Shown here one piece after another: positions 19,196-29,418 of a DNA stretch of 64,000 nt. The stretch comes from Tolumonas auensis DSM 9187. Lineage in GTDB: Bacteria > Pseudomonadota > Gammaproteobacteria > Enterobacterales > Aeromonadaceae. Made by a program: the position numbers and the translations under genes. The notes under the pieces are model-generated. The model worked only from the letters and a program-made list of their open reading frames with translations, was not told the DNA's origin and did no database searches. Numbering within the stretch: position 1 is the first letter of the stretch; each line of letters begins with the position of its first letter. Where the stretch lies: assembly GCF_000023065.1 (NCBI RefSeq), contig NC_012691.1:1594501-1658500 (forward strand), given 5' to 3'.

Positions 19196-22100
19196 TCACG
19201 CGCGGTAAGTTTCTCTCTTTCACCATGATCAACTGGAATGGCTTTTTTGCCCGTACCTTTGAGCTGGATCAGATGGTGACGACATTGTCCGGCGGTAACG
19301 GGGCCGGTAAATCAACCAGTATGGCCGCGCTGATTACGGCATTGATTCCTGATCAGACCCTGCTGCATTTCCGTAATACCACTGAAGCGGGAAGTTCCTC
19401 TGCCAGTCGTGATCGCGGCTTATATGGCAAATTGCAGCGTGGTCATTGCTATTCGATGATCGATGTCCGTAACTCGAAAGGGCAACGTCTGTGGTTCGGC
19501 GTGCATTTAGAACAGGTCGCTAACCGTGATAACAAAGTAAATATCACACCATTCTGCATGCTGGATGTACCTGATTCGTTGCAACCAACCGATTTCCTGC
19601 TGGAAAAGCTGGATGGCGACAAGGCAAAAGTACGTCCGTTCAATGAATTGCGTAAACAGGCAGCTGAACTGGGCGCTATCCGTTTTGTTAAGTTCAATTC
19701 GGTGACCGATTATCACAACGTGATGTTTGAGTACGGCGTCACAGCGAAGAAGCTGCGTGATCAGCGTGATCGCTCCAGATTCTACCGACTGATCGAAGCA
19801 TCACTGTATGGTGGTATCTCATCATCTATCAGTCGTTCATTGCGTGAATACCTGCTGCCGGAAAACTCCGGTGTGCGTAAGGCATTCCAGGATATGGAAG
19901 CTGCGATTCATGAAAATCGCCGTACATTGGATGCGATTAAAGAAACACAGGCTCAGCGTGATTTATTCCGCCATCTGATCACCGAAACCACAAACTATGT
20001 GGCTGCCGACTATGTGCGTAATCAGAGCGAGAAAAACCGTCTGTCAGAACTGGCGCTGCATGGCCGTAAGCAACTGCAGGATAAGCAACGTCTGATCCGT
20101 GAAGAACGGCAGCGTGCCATTTATCTTGCCGAAGAAGCTGAGCAGATGACTGCGCGTGAAAAACATCTGACGGAAGATTTGGAGCTAGCAGCCGAGCACC
20201 TTGCTAAGGTCATGGCGGCAACCGGACTGACGAATAAAATTGTTCAGTACCGCGAAGATGTTGAAGATCTGACTCTGAAGGCCGAAGAACAATCAGCCAT
20301 TACGACAGAACTCGCTGAAGAAAAAACCGAGCTGGAAATCCGTAAAGGGCAAAGCGAAGATGAAGCTGACAGCCTGAAAAGCCAGTTGGCTGATTACCAG
20401 CAGGCTCTGGATGTACAGCAAACCCGGGCGATCCAGTACCGTCAGGCAGTCAACGCGCTGGAACAGGCACAAAAGCTGTGTGACCTGCCAGATCTGACTC
20501 CTGACAATGTTGTTGGTTTCCAACAGACACTGCGTGATCAGGAACAACAGGCTACTGATCAGGTATTGTCATTGCAGCAACGGTTGCGACTGGCGAAAGC
20601 AGCGGCAGATCAGTATGAAAAAGCGTTTATTGCCTTACAGCAAATCACCGGACCTGTTTCCCGTGAGCAGGCATGGGAACAGGCTCAGAGCGTGATTGAA
20701 CAGGCCCGGAGCTATCGGGCTGCGCTGGCTCGTCGTCAGCAGGCGGAACGGGCTCTGCAGGATATCCGTCGCGATCTGGAACAGCAAAATGCGCTGATTG
20801 CCATTCAGGAACAACTGTTACGCCAGCTGGAAAGCCAGGGCACTAAATATGACCTGACTGATAACGAGCAGCTTGGTGAGCTAGCGGCTGCATTGACAGA
20901 ACAACAGGATGATCTGCAGCAGCAGTTGGAGCGTGATCAGCAGGATCGCATCCGCGTTCATCATCAGCTGGATGCAACCCGCCAGCAGATCGAACAACTG
21001 CGCAAAAAAGCACCCGCCTGGCTGGTGGCCCATGAAAAGCTGGAAAAACTGCAGGAAATGACTGGCGAGACGCTGGATTCTCCGGTCGCCATTAGTCAGT
21101 TACTGCAGCGTACACTGGAACAGGAACGTGGCCTGGAACAGGAAAAACGCCAGTTACAGCAGCAGAAAGAATCCTTGGAGCAGCAACTCCGTAACCTGCA
21201 GCAATTTGCCGGTAACGAAGATCCGCAGATGGTGCGTATCTGTGAACAACTGGGCGGTGTATTGCTGACCGATGTTTATGACGATATTTCTCTTGAAGAT
21301 GCGCCGTACTATTCCGCGTTATTTGGTCCTGCCCGCAGTGCCATCGTCGTGGTGGATCTGGAAGGGGCGATCACGCATCTCAATACACTGAGTGATTTGC
21401 CGGAAGATATCTATCTGATCCAGGGTAACCCTGATTCATTTGATGAAAACCTGCATGATGCCAGCGAATTTGATAAAGCGGTTCTGGTGCGTACCAGTCA
21501 GCGTGAGGTCCGCTATTCCCGTCATCCGGAAGTACCGGTATTCGGTCGTGCTGCACGGGAGCAACGCATTGAGCTGCTATCTGCGCAGCGTGATGAAATA
21601 GTTGAAGCTTATGCCAAATCTGCTTTCGAGCAGCAGAAGCAGAATCGCCTGTATCACCATTTAAGCCAGTTCATGACCGAACACCTGCATGTGGCTTTTG
21701 AGGCTGATCCGGAAGCGGCACTGGCTGTTTTACAAACTGAAATTCGTCAGGCAGAGAATAATCTGCAGCAACAGCAGCAGAATGAACATCAATATCGCCA
21801 GCGTCTGACCGCATTACAGCAGCAACAGCAATTGGTTGCCCGTCTGCAGTCTCAGTTCAGTCTGTTGTTTGATACGTCATTGAATGAGCGGTTGGTGCAG
21901 GCTGAGGCAGAATCTGAATCCTGTCATCAGGCACAACAGTTCCTGGATAAGCATGATAAAGCGTGCCGGCAACTGGAAACGATGCTGGATGCACTACGTG
22001 AAGATCCGGCGGCATATGATGAATTGCAGCAGGCAGGCTTCGCTGCAGAACAGCAGCTAACTGATGTTCGTCGTCAGGCATTTGCACTGGATGAACTCTT

Positions 22101-23634
22101 TGCCCGTCGCACTTATTTTGCCTATCACGATGCGGAAAGCCTGCTGGGACAGACCTCCGAGATCAGCGAACGTCTGAAACAGAAACTGGCCGACGCAGAA
22201 CAATTACGTCGTCAACTGACAGAACAGCTGAAACAGATCGTTCAGCGGTATCAGGACGCGATCCAGGTGCAGACCGCGCTGAATTCCAGCTTGCAGGCAA
22301 AAACACAGACGCTGCAGGAATTCGAACGTGAACTGCAGCAAATGGGTCTGCAGATTGCGGCGGATATGGAAGATCAGGCAAGAAGTAAAAAGCGTGATCT
22401 GGAAGATCAGTTGGTTCGCACCCGCAGCCGCCGTACGCAGGCTGAAACGCAATATCAGATCTGCCGACGGGATATTGACAGCCTGAATCAGCGCTTTACT
22501 GCCGAGAATAAAGAGTACCGGGCTGCCCGTCATTTGTTACTCGAGCACAAGAAGACCTGGAGCCGTGTTCTGACACTGGCACGCACTAATAGTGTTGAGA
22601 AACAGCTTAATCGCCGGGAGTTAGCCTATCTGGATGCCGAAGAGCTGCGTTCTATGTCCGATAAGTCTCTGGGGGCTTTGCGTCTGGCTGTAGCCGGTGA
22701 TGACTCTCTGCGTGACACCTTACGGTTGTCTGAAGGTAATCGTCAGACCGAGCAGAAAGTGCAGTTCTATATTCAGATTTATCGTTATCTTAAAGATCGT
22801 ATCCGTCATGACATTATCCGTTCTGATGATCCGATTGATGCGATTGAAGAGATGGAAATTGAACTGGCGCGTCTGGCGGATGAGCTGAAACAACGTGAAA
22901 CGCATTTGTCTCTGTCATCACATGAAGTGGCAGCGAAGATCACCAATATCATCCGTCGTGAACAGAACCGTATCCGTGTCATGAACCAGGGATTGCAGAA
23001 CATTACCTTTGGTCAGGTGCGCGGTGTCCGTCTCAATGTGAATGTGCGTGAAGCGTATGCCCGTATGCTCCAGACACTGGGTGAACATGCGCAGCAGCAT
23101 CAGGATCTGTTCGCCAGCAATGAGCTGACCTTTTCTGAAGCAATGGCCAAACTGTTCCAGCGTCTGAATCCGCATATCGATCAGGGTGATCGCAGCTTCC
23201 AGGTATTAGGCGAGGCGTTACTTGATTACCGCAACTACCTCGAACTCGAAATTGAGGTATTGCGTGGTGTTGATGGCTGGCTGCGTGCCGAGAGTGGGGC
23301 ATTGTCTACCGGCGAGGCTATCGGTACTGGTCAGGCGATTCTGCTGATGGTGCTGCAGAGCTGGGAAGATGAAAACCGCCGTCTGCGCAGCAGTGAACTG
23401 GAACCGTGCCGCTTGTTGTTCCTTGATGAAGCGGCGCGTCTGGATGCCAAATCGATCGCGACGCTGTTCGAACTGTGCGAACGGCAGGATATGCAGTTGC
23501 TGATTGCAGCACCGGAAAATATCAGTCCGGAAAAAGGCACTACGTATAAATTGATCCGTAAGGTACATGGTAAGCAGGAACATGTGCATGTGGTTGGTTT
23601 GCGTGGTTTTGGTGGCAATACTGAAGCCGCATAA
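19192..23634 (+). CDS. mukB: Chromosome partition SMC-like ATPase MukB
   Basis: SMC-like motor of the bacterial condensin. Head domain N part with Walker [10 protein letters not shown] (34-42); long glutamine-rich coiled coils on both sides of a central hinge (about 640-800); C-terminal head with ABC signature STGEAIGTG (about 1370) and Walker [12 protein letters not shown] (about 1405). The length of 1480 residues is close to E. coli MukB (1486). Last gene of the cmoM-mukF-mukE-mukB operon, followed at once by an intrinsic terminator. Confidence 0.98.
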   Translation: MITRGKFLSFTMINWNGFFARTFELDQMVTTLSGGNGAGKSTSMAALITALIPDQTLLHFRNTTEAGSSSASRDRGLYGKLQRGHCYSMIDVRNSKGQRLWFGVHLEQVANRDNKVNITPFCMLDVPDSLQPTDFLLEKLDGDKAKVRPFNELRKQAAELGAIRFVKFNSVTDYHNVMFEYGVTAKKLRDQRDRSRFYRLIEASLYGGISSSISRSLREYLLPENSGVRKAFQDMEAAIHENRRTLDAIKETQAQRDLFRHLITETTNYVAADYVRNQSEKNRLSELALHGRKQLQDKQRLIREERQRAIYLAEEAEQMTAREKHLTEDLELAAEHLAKVMAATGLTNKIVQYREDVEDLTLKAEEQSAITTELAEEKTELEIRKGQSEDEADSLKSQLADYQQALDVQQTRAIQYRQAVNALEQAQKLCDLPDLTPDNVVGFQQTLRDQEQQATDQVLSLQQRLRLAKAAADQYEKAFIALQQITGPVSREQAWEQAQSVIEQARSYRAALARRQQAERALQDIRRDLEQQNALIAIQEQLLRQLESQGTKYDLTDNEQLGELAAALTEQQDDLQQQLERDQQDRIRVHHQLDATRQQIEQLRKKAPAWLVAHEKLEKLQEMTGETLDSPVAISQLLQRTLEQERGLEQEKRQLQQQKESLEQQLRNLQQFAGNEDPQMVRICEQLGGVLLTDVYDDISLEDAPYYSALFGPARSAIVVVDLEGAITHLNTLSDLPEDIYLIQGNPDSFDENLHDASEFDKAVLVRTSQREVRYSRHPEVPVFGRAAREQRIELLSAQRDEIVEAYAKSAFEQQKQNRLYHHLSQFMTEHLHVAFEADPEAALAVLQTEIRQAENNLQQQQQNEHQYRQRLTALQQQQQLVARLQSQFSLLFDTSLNERLVQAEAESESCHQAQQFLDKHDKACRQLETMLDALREDPAAYDELQQAGFAAEQQLTDVRRQAFALDELFARRTYFAYHDAESLLGQTSEISERLKQKLADAEQLRRQLTEQLKQIVQRYQDAIQVQTALNSSLQAKTQTLQEFERELQQMGLQIAADMEDQARSKKRDLEDQLVRTRSRRTQAETQYQICRRDIDSLNQRFTAENKEYRAARHLLLEHKKTWSRVLTLARTNSVEKQLNRRELAYLDAEELRSMSDKSLGALRLAVAGDDSLRDTLRLSEGNRQTEQKVQFYIQIYRYLKDRIRHDIIRSDDPIDAIEEMEIELARLADELKQRETHLSLSSHEVAAKITNIIRREQNRIRVMNQGLQNITFGQVRGVRLNVNVREAYARMLQTLGEHAQQHQDLFASNELTFSEAMAKLFQRLNPHIDQGDRSFQVLGEALLDYRNYLELEIEVLRGVDGWLRAESGALSTGEAIGTGQAILLMVLQSWEDENRRLRSSELEPCRLLFLDEAARLDAKSIATLFELCERQDMQLLIAAPENISPEKGTTYKLIRKVHGKQEHVHVVGLRGFGGNTEAA

Positions 23635-23641
23635 CAAATTT

Positions 23642-23669
23642 AAAGGCAGCTTCGGCTGCCTTTGTTTTT
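23642..23669 (+). terminator. Rho-independent terminator of the muk operon
   Basis: AAAGGCAGC and GCTGCCTTT form a stable stem with a TTCG tetraloop, followed by GTTTTT. It lies 8 bases after the mukB stop. Confidence 0.9.
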
Positions 23670-23915
23670 GATTATGAATCTGCGCTAATCCGAATAACGA
23701 ATTATTTATCAATGCGTGTCCGAAAAAGTGGGTGAAGTCCTGAACTAAGTGAACGGGTTTAAATTTTTGGTAAATGGTTGTTTATCAAACTCAATTCAGG
23801 CTGATAAGTTTTGCTGTAACCATTGTTTAAACTGGGCTTTAGGCAAAGCGCCCGATAGTCGAGCAATTTCTTTACCATGATGAAATATCATTAGCGTTGG
23901 AATCGAACGAATTTG

Positions 23916-23925
23916 ATAGCGGCTT
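23916..23925. repeat. Target-site duplication, left copy
   Basis: ATAGCGGCTT, identical to 25244-25253 on the other side of the IS. Ten bases fits the 8-10 bp duplications reported for the ISAs1 family. Confidence 0.88.
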
Positions 23926-25243
23926 CAGGGCAAAATCATGAAGCACCGCAGCCTGCAAGGAGTTGCGAGAGGTACTCATTATTCCTTCCGGCCCGTTTTT
24001 GTTTCCGTTTTATACCCGCTTTAAAACTCTTGTCCGCTGTCAGTAAATTGATCGCAATATGACGGCATACCGCCAGATTCTCGCCCGCTTCGCCCCGGGT
24101 GATTTGGCATTCATCTTCACGGAACGCCACATCCAGACGCCAATGCAGTTGCGACTCTATGGACCAATGAGCCCGGGTGGATTCCAGCAATGCTTTCGCT
24201 GACAGTTCTGCAGAACTGATGTAATACCGCAACACAAAGTTTTTCGGGTCAAAGGCTTCACCATTCTCCTGCCGTATCGTGGCAACAATACCGATGGTTT
24301 TCAGTTCCGGCCAATCATACGCGAGGTCACCTAATGGCGTTAAATCATGGCTGACGATGCTTAAACGGGTTTCCTGACGGCCATGTCCTTTTTCCTGTGT
24401 GCTGTAGCTTTCGTATTTTTCACCTGTCCACATCGCAGGCGAATACCAGTTATCAAACGCATCAGCCAGCTTGCCCTGATTGCCTTTCACTGCCAATAAG
24501 TAGTCGGCTTTCTTCCTGATAATTTCCTGAGCAATTTTTCGCTGACATCCCATCGCATCCAGTGTCACGATGCATCCTTTCAGCTCAAGTAATTGAAGTA
24601 ATTCAGGAATGGCGGTGATTTCATTGGATTTTGTCGCGGTTTTTAATTGGCCCAACACCACCTGATTTTCGGCACTGAAGGCACTGACCATATGGATCAC
24701 ATTATCGCGTTTTGACTTGTCGTAGGTACCGCGTAGCGATTTGCCATCAATCGCAACGACAGAACCTTCTGTTAAGGTGTGACAGTCCTGCATCCACGTG
24801 ATGAATAATTTCTGCAGCTGTTTTCCGGATAACATGCCCATGACACGGGCTATCGTATGGTGCGAGGGAATACCATTTTCAAAATCACCGTACAACCGCA
24901 ACCAGTCCAGATGGTCTTCGCCAAAATCCTCTATTTCTTCCCAGCCTTCTGCGCCACCAATCACAGCGGTGACCGTCAGGAATAAAATATCCGTCAGGCT
25001 ATAACTGATTTTCCAGGATTGGCGGTGGTCGTGAATAATAGAGATATGGTCCAAGAGGCTGAGTCCGTTCATGGTGAATTATCCTGCAAAAGAAAGGATA
25101 AGATCACAGGTAGAGAGGATCGTCAAATCGATCGAAAAAATAGTTTTAATAAAGAATAAATTCAGCTAAAAATAAGGTTAGATTTCAAAAAATGACCTGC
25201 TCGCAAAGCCTTACGCAGCAAGGGCTTTCATGCTTTCGCCCTG
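23926..25243 (-). mobile_element. Complete ISAs1-family insertion sequence, 1318 bp
   Basis: The element is bounded by imperfect terminal inverted repeats: CAGGGCAAAATCATGAA at the left and, on the other strand, CAGGGCGAAAGCATGAA at the right (15 of 17 identical). It carries a single intact transposase whose stop codon lies inside the left repeat. A 10-bp direct duplication flanks it. No passenger gene. It has landed inside trxC, with its transposase on the same strand as the interrupted gene. Only one copy is in this window. Perfect duplications and an intact transposase suggest a recent insertion. Confidence 0.93.
23936..25072 (-). CDS. ISAs1-family transposase (H-repeat type, DDE)
   Basis: A 378-residue transposase colinear with the E. 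coli H-repeat proteins (YhhI/YdcC). The N-terminal transposase-associated domain (EGWEEIEDFGEDHLDWL) is followed by the DDE catalytic core: first Asp in VAIDGKSLRG, second in VTLDAMGCQ, Glu in the FREDECQ region near HWRLDV. No frameshift or stop is seen, so it should be active. It fills nearly the whole element and its stop codon is embedded in the terminal repeat. Confidence 0.93.
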   Translation of the reverse strand: MNGLSLLDHISIIHDHRQSWKISYSLTDILFLTVTAVIGGAEGWEEIEDFGEDHLDWLRLYGDFENGIPSHHTIARVMGMLSGKQLQKLFITWMQDCHTLTEGSVVAIDGKSLRGTYDKSKRDNVIHMVSAFSAENQVVLGQLKTATKSNEITAIPELLQLLELKGCIVTLDAMGCQRKIAQEIIRKKADYLLAVKGNQGKLADAFDNWYSPAMWTGEKYESYSTQEKGHGRQETRLSIVSHDLTPLGDLAYDWPELKTIGIVATIRQENGEAFDPKNFVLRYYISSAELSAKALLESTRAHWSIESQLHWRLDVAFREDECQITRGEAGENLAVCRHIAINLLTADKSFKAGIKRKQKRAGRNNEYLSQLLAGCGAS

Positions 25244-25253
25244 ATAGCGGCTT
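25244..25253. repeat. Target-site duplication, right copy
   Basis: ATAGCGGCTT, the partner of the copy at 23916-23925. It is part of the trxC coding sequence (codons for Ala-Ser-Arg-Tyr). Confidence 0.88.
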
Positions 25254-25567
25254 GCTGTAATTTGATTATTTTCAGTGTCTAATTTAACAAAGCACGCTTG
25301 AGCCGCCATTTCATCGGATACTTGACTAAATACAGGTGCGAATTGCTGGCAAGGGCCACACCAAGATGCCCAGAAATCGACTACCACGGGTAAATCATTT
25401 TTTTCAATAAAACGGCTGAAGTTTTGATCATTAGCCATGATTGGATAAGCAGAAAGCAATCCTTTCTTACATTTACCGCATAACGGGTGATCATTGAGTT
25501 TTAAACTTGGCACTCTATTAATTGCACTGCAACTAGGACAAACAATCTGAATAAATGAGTCAGTCAT

Positions 25568-26008
25568 GATGAAATCTCAGCGAGGAGTGTAGTTACAACA
25601 TGAGTTCAAAACAGCTCTATTTCAAGTTTAGAATTCAGTGTGGAAACGGAATTTGCAGTAACCATTTAACAATGTCTTATCAATAATCATTTCGTAATTT
25701 ATATGACTCTGGCGTGGTTATACGGAATTTTTCCATATTCCATTTCTGGTCAGGCAAAGCTACCGCAGGACCACACAAATGCGATCTGGGCTTATTCCTG
25801 TCAGATAAGACAGATGTATTTCATCCTAGTCTCATCCAGAACGGGTTTCAATCTAGGCTTTTGATCGAAGTCAGTTTTTAGTGAGTTGAGTTATGTCAGC
25901 CGGGCTATTGATTGAACCAGTGACTCTGAATTTCTGGAGCGGGAAGTGGAGGTGTGCCACAAACTGTGCAACACTCTGAATAACAGACAGAAAGCGTGTT
26001 GTAGACAG
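25568..26008. other. Intergenic stretch between trxC and an unknown gene
   Basis: About 440 bases, AT-rich near 25660-25730, should hold the trxC promoter and that of the plus-strand gene. A 28-codon frame starting MSAGLLIEPV near 25893 is open but has no other support. I see no RNA gene, clear promoter or repeat. Confidence 0.5.
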
Positions 26009-26935
26009 ATGATGAGCAAAACCGAACCCCTGAATACCGCCTCTGCCACTTTGATGGAACGTTTGCTGAGTAAACGACAAATCCGGGTGCACAAGCGGTG
26101 GGCGATCATCCAGCTGAATCTTTGGCTGCAACATGGCTGGGTGACAGCTCAGGGCGAGGGGGTTTATCAGCTGACGGCTGAAGGAGAACAGTATTTCCGG
26201 CAGCATCTGGTGGCGCATGGTGACTCTTCACTGGAGTCATTGCTGCATCAGCTGGATATCCAGTTACCGGAGAAATGTAATAGCCGCATTCTCTCTTTCC
26301 TGCTGAATCAGGATCGCAGGATTTCTGAAGAACAGATGCGTGAGCACGAGATAACATTACATCGGGATAGTTACCTGTTATTACGCTGTAATCTGCCTTG
26401 CAGTATTTTTATGCAATCCGGCGAGCTGATTGATGTCAGTACGTTATTCAGTGTGTGGGGAGAGGTGGTCATACCGGAACGGGTTATCCCGGATATTAAA
26501 AAGATCCTCTGGAAAAATACGCCGCCCCGGCATGTGATCACGGTTGATAACCGGGATGCATTTGTCAGTATGATGTTGCCTCCGGATACCTTGCTGCTGC
26601 ACGCACCATTAAAAGATACGATGATGGCGGAACATCTGCTCCGTGCTCTGACGGATGATATTCACTGGAGTCAGTTTGCTGATCTTTCCCCGGATAGCCT
26701 CAGAAAATCGGCAGAGTTTGCTGAGCGGTTGCAAAGACCACTTTCCTTGTATTTACCTGAAAACTGGCCTGATTATCTACGATTATTAGGTCGGGCACTG
26801 GAGCCGGATGAAAAATGGCCGGTGTCAACTCTGTCCCGGAAACAGCAAATCAACCTGCAGTTTTTAATCGAAAATCAGCGAAAAATACCGCAGCAAGTCA
26901 TGGTATATGCAAAAAAATGGGTTCATGAATTATAG
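26009..26935 (+). CDS. Uncharacterised protein, possible N-terminal winged helix
   Basis: 308 residues from the ATG at 26009; the frame is open back to a GTG at 25946, and the choice is uncertain because no clear ribosome site precedes either. I do not recognise the family. The first 75 residues (RLLSKRQIRVHKRWAIIQ, then LQHGWVTAQGEGVYQLTAEG) have the look of a winged-helix domain with a wing before a second helix. The rest is mixed alpha/beta with no membrane segment, signal peptide or catalytic motif that I can name. It lies alone, in the same direction as aspC, 108 bases before it. Confidence 0.75.
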   Translation: MMSKTEPLNTASATLMERLLSKRQIRVHKRWAIIQLNLWLQHGWVTAQGEGVYQLTAEGEQYFRQHLVAHGDSSLESLLHQLDIQLPEKCNSRILSFLLNQDRRISEEQMREHEITLHRDSYLLLRCNLPCSIFMQSGELIDVSTLFSVWGEVVIPERVIPDIKKILWKNTPPRHVITVDNRDAFVSMMLPPDTLLLHAPLKDTMMAEHLLRALTDDIHWSQFADLSPDSLRKSAEFAERLQRPLSLYLPENWPDYLRLLGRALEPDEKWPVSTLSRKQQINLQFLIENQRKIPQQVMVYAKKWVHEL

Positions 26936-26970
26936 ATTTTTAATTTGCTATAGTGGCTTTATCCGTGCAG

Positions 26971-26979
26971 TGCTATAAA
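26971..26979 (+). promoter_or_regulatory. Extended -10 promoter element before aspC
   Basis: TGCTATAAA matches an extended -10 (TGn-TATAAT with one mismatch) about 64 bases upstream of the aspC ATG. The -35 region (26951-26956) is poor, which is acceptable for an extended -10 promoter. Confidence 0.4.
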
Positions 26980-27043
26980 TAGCAAAGTTAAGAGACGCAT
27001 GTTCTCATCCCCCCAACTAGCCAAACAGAAAACAGGACGAACC

Positions 27044-28234
27044 ATGTTTGAGAAGGTGACACAGGCTCCGGCCGACCCGATATTGGGTTTAACCGAAGAA
27101 TTCCGTAATGACCCGCGTACTAACAAAATCAATCTGGGTGTCGGCATTTATAAAGATGAAGCTGGTGCCACGCCAATCCTCAACTGTGTTAAGAAGGCAG
27201 AAAAAATTCTGCTGGAAACTGAAACCACTAAAAACTATCTGAGCATTGAAGGTAATGCTGAGTATGCACAGCTGGTACAGGAACTGCTGTTTGGCGCTGA
27301 TCATGAGATCGTGACCAGCAAACGTGCTAAAACAGCACAAGCACCGGGTGGTACGGGTGCTCTGCGTATTGGTGCTGAATTCCTGTTCCGTCAGGGAATT
27401 TCTAAAAAGGTCTGGATCTCTAATCCGACTTGGGTAAACCATTTCCAGGTATTTGGTGTTGCCGGAATGGAAACTGCTGAATACTGTTACTACGATCCAG
27501 CCGGGAAGAATCTGGATTTTGACGGTATGCTGGAATCCTTGTCTGCAGCAGTGCCTGGTGATGTTGTTCTGCTGCATGGTTGCTGCCATAACCCGACCGG
27601 TGTTGATCCATCACTGGAACAATGGGAAGTACTGGCAAAATTCTGTGCTGAACGCAAATTACTGCCATTCTTCGATTTTGCCTATCAGGGTTTTGGTAGT
27701 GGCATAGAAGAAGATGCGGCTGGTTTACGCACCTTTGCCAAGTACAATAAAGAATTACTGGTTGCCAGTTCATTCTCTAAAAACTTCGGCTTATACAATG
27801 AGCGTGTTGGTGCTATTACTGTTGTAACTACTGACGCTGAAATCGCATTGCGTGCGTTCAGTCAGGTTAAAACGACTATCCGTGCAAACTACTCCAATCC
27901 ACCGTCACATGGTGCAGCTGTTGTTGCTACTGTGCTGAAAGATCCTGCACTGCGTGCAGAATGGGTTGCTGAAGTTAAAGCAATGCGTGATCGTATCTGG
28001 GAAATGCGTGAATTGTTTGTTCAGAAACTGAAAGCCAAAGGGATCAAACAGGATTTCAATTTCATCACTGAACAGAATGGTATGTTCTCATTCTCCGGAC
28101 TGAACAAAGAACAGGTTACGCGCCTGAATAAAGAATTTGCGATTTATATCGTCGGTTCAGGCCGTATCAGTGTTGCCGGTATGACTAAAAACAACATTGA
28201 TGCCTTGATTGACGGTATTGCTGCGGTTATCTGA
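27044..28234 (+). CDS. aspC: Aspartate aminotransferase
   Basis: PLP-dependent transaminase of fold type I, class I. From the ATG at 27044 the 396-residue protein is colinear with E. coli AspC and closer to it than to TyrB (for example [14 protein letters not shown] and [13 protein letters not shown]). The PLP lysine is Lys246 in [15 protein letters not shown]; the cofactor-binding CCHNPTG loop is present. An open frame adds 15 residues upstream but these are not conserved. Followed by a strong terminator. Confidence 0.97.
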   Translation: MFEKVTQAPADPILGLTEEFRNDPRTNKINLGVGIYKDEAGATPILNCVKKAEKILLETETTKNYLSIEGNAEYAQLVQELLFGADHEIVTSKRAKTAQAPGGTGALRIGAEFLFRQGISKKVWISNPTWVNHFQVFGVAGMETAEYCYYDPAGKNLDFDGMLESLSAAVPGDVVLLHGCCHNPTGVDPSLEQWEVLAKFCAERKLLPFFDFAYQGFGSGIEEDAAGLRTFAKYNKELLVASSFSKNFGLYNERVGAITVVTTDAEIALRAFSQVKTTIRANYSNPPSHGAAVVATVLKDPALRAEWVAEVKAMRDRIWEMRELFVQKLKAKGIKQDFNFITEQNGMFSFSGLNKEQVTRLNKEFAIYIVGSGRISVAGMTKNNIDALIDGIAAVI

Positions 28235-28257
28235 TTAATCAGTAACCATTCGACTAG

Positions 28258-28289
28258 AAAGCCCTGAATTGTATTCAGGGCTTTTTTTA
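28258..28289 (+). terminator. Rho-independent terminator of aspC
   Basis: AAAGCCCTGAA and TTCAGGGCTTT form an 11-bp stem followed by further T residues, 23 bases after the aspC stop. The A run on the left means it may also work for the convergent ABC-importer operon. Confidence 0.92.
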
Positions 28290-28310
28290 TTCTGATAATA
28301 ATCAGCGGAT

Positions 28311-29393
28311 TTATTTAGCAACAGTAGCGTCGATGCCTTCAACAAACCAGTTGATCTGAGCCAGTTCTGCATCGGTCATTGAATGACCAGCCGCAACCAC
28401 TTCTTTACCAGTGTTGTCTTTCAGCGGGCCAGTGAATGGTTTGAGTTCACCAGTTTTGATTTTGGTGTAAGTCGTGTTGATCGCATCTTTGACGTTCTGT
28501 GGCAGATTGTCATTGATAGAACCCAGTTTCACGACGTCTTCAGCAAAACCACCCCAGTAGTCCTGTGGCTTCCAGCTACCGTCTTTAACTGCCTGAATAG
28601 TTTTCAGGTAGTGTGGTTCCCAGTTATCAACGATAGAGAAGATATGCGCTTTAGGACCGTAATGAGAAACGTCTGAAGCCTGACCAACGGCGCGGATACC
28701 ACGTTTTTCAGCAACCATCATTGGCGCAGGGCTATCTGTGTGCTGCATCAGTACGTCTACACCCTGATCGATCAGCGTGTTTGCTGCGTCAGTTTCTTTA
28801 CCCGGATCGTACCAGGAGTTAACCCAAACGATTTTGATTTTTACATTTGGATTAACAGACTTGGCACCCATGAATACGGCATCGATGTCACGATATACTT
28901 CAGGAATAGGGAAGGAAGCAATGTAACCGATAGTGTTGGACTTGGTCAGCATACCAGCCGCAACACCGGCAACATAACGGCCTTCATATGCACGCTGGAT
29001 ATAAGTACCTACGTTTTTAGTCCGTTTGTAACCAGTCGCATGTTCAAAAATCACGTTAGGGAATTTTTTCGCTACTTTCAGCGTCGGGTTCATGAAACCG
29101 AAAGAAGTGGTGAAGATGACTTTGTTACCACTCTTAGCCAGCTGAGTGATGACACGTTCAGCATCGGCACCTTCGGCTACGTTTTCCACGAAAGTAGTTG
29201 TAATCTGACCTGGCAGCGCTTTTTCCAGTTCTTTACGTGCACGGTCGTGCTCATAGCTCCAGCCATGATCACCAACTGGGCCAACGTAAATAAAACCAAC
29301 TTTCATTGGTTCTTCTGCGGCTGAAACTGAAGCAATAGAGCAGCCAGCAGTTAATGCGGCTACAGCCAGTAAACGAAAAATCCTTGTCTTCAT
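28311..29393 (-). CDS. BMP-family substrate-binding protein of an ABC importer
   Basis: Periplasmic binding protein of the Med/BMP (PnrA-like) family, which mostly bind purine nucleosides. The signal peptide starts at the ATG at 29393 (MKTRIFRLLAVAALTAGC), with GGAGAA as ribosome site; a signal peptidase I site after SVSA is likely, though a cysteine in LTAGC leaves a weak lipobox possible. Conserved blocks are KVGFIYVGPVGDHGWSYEHD and GVDVLMQHTDSPAP. Last gene of a four-gene importer operon. The substrate is inferred from the family. Confidence 0.88.
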   Translation of the reverse strand: MKTRIFRLLAVAALTAGCSIASVSAAEEPMKVGFIYVGPVGDHGWSYEHDRARKELEKALPGQITTTFVENVAEGADAERVITQLAKSGNKVIFTTSFGFMNPTLKVAKKFPNVIFEHATGYKRTKNVGTYIQRAYEGRYVAGVAAGMLTKSNTIGYIASFPIPEVYRDIDAVFMGAKSVNPNVKIKIVWVNSWYDPGKETDAANTLIDQGVDVLMQHTDSPAPMMVAEKRGIRAVGQASDVSHYGPKAHIFSIVDNWEPHYLKTIQAVKDGSWKPQDYWGGFAEDVVKLGSINDNLPQNVKDAINTTYTKIKTGELKPFTGPLKDNTGKEVVAAGHSMTDAELAQINWFVEGIDATVAK

Positions 29394-29418
29394 GCGTATT
29401 TCTCCGATCAATGAAAAA

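Larger units (their letters stand above)
23796..25567 (-). pseudogene. trxC: Thioredoxin 2 gene split by an insertion sequence
   Basis: Two pieces of one gene flank the IS. The 5' piece (25244-25567) encodes the zinc-finger part with CPSC (10-13) and CGKC (30-33) and the WCGPC active site (Cys70 and Cys73), up to ...TASRYQ. The 3' piece (23796-23915) continues in sense as QIRSIPTLMIFHHGKEIARL and on to WLQQNLSA. Removing the IS and one target copy restores a 444-base frame of 147 codons plus stop, the expected size of TrxC. As it stands, translation from 25567 runs into the IS and ends at 25211 after nine foreign residues, so the protein keeps the active site but lacks the cis-proline half of the fold. 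Confidence 0.93.

Noticed and set aside
20400-22500. CAG/CTG-rich repetitive DNA in mukB
   Set aside because: It is the codon pattern of a glutamine-rich coiled coil, not a microsatellite or CRISPR-like repeat; units are irregular and in frame.
23796-25567. trxC break as a sequencing frameshift or a programmed split gene
   Set aside because: The matched inverted repeats, exact 10-bp target duplication and intact transposase explain the break fully as an IS insertion.
28740-29324. 194-codon open frame on the plus strand opposite the BMP binding protein
   Set aside because: Antisense shadow of a well supported gene; no motif, no start signal.
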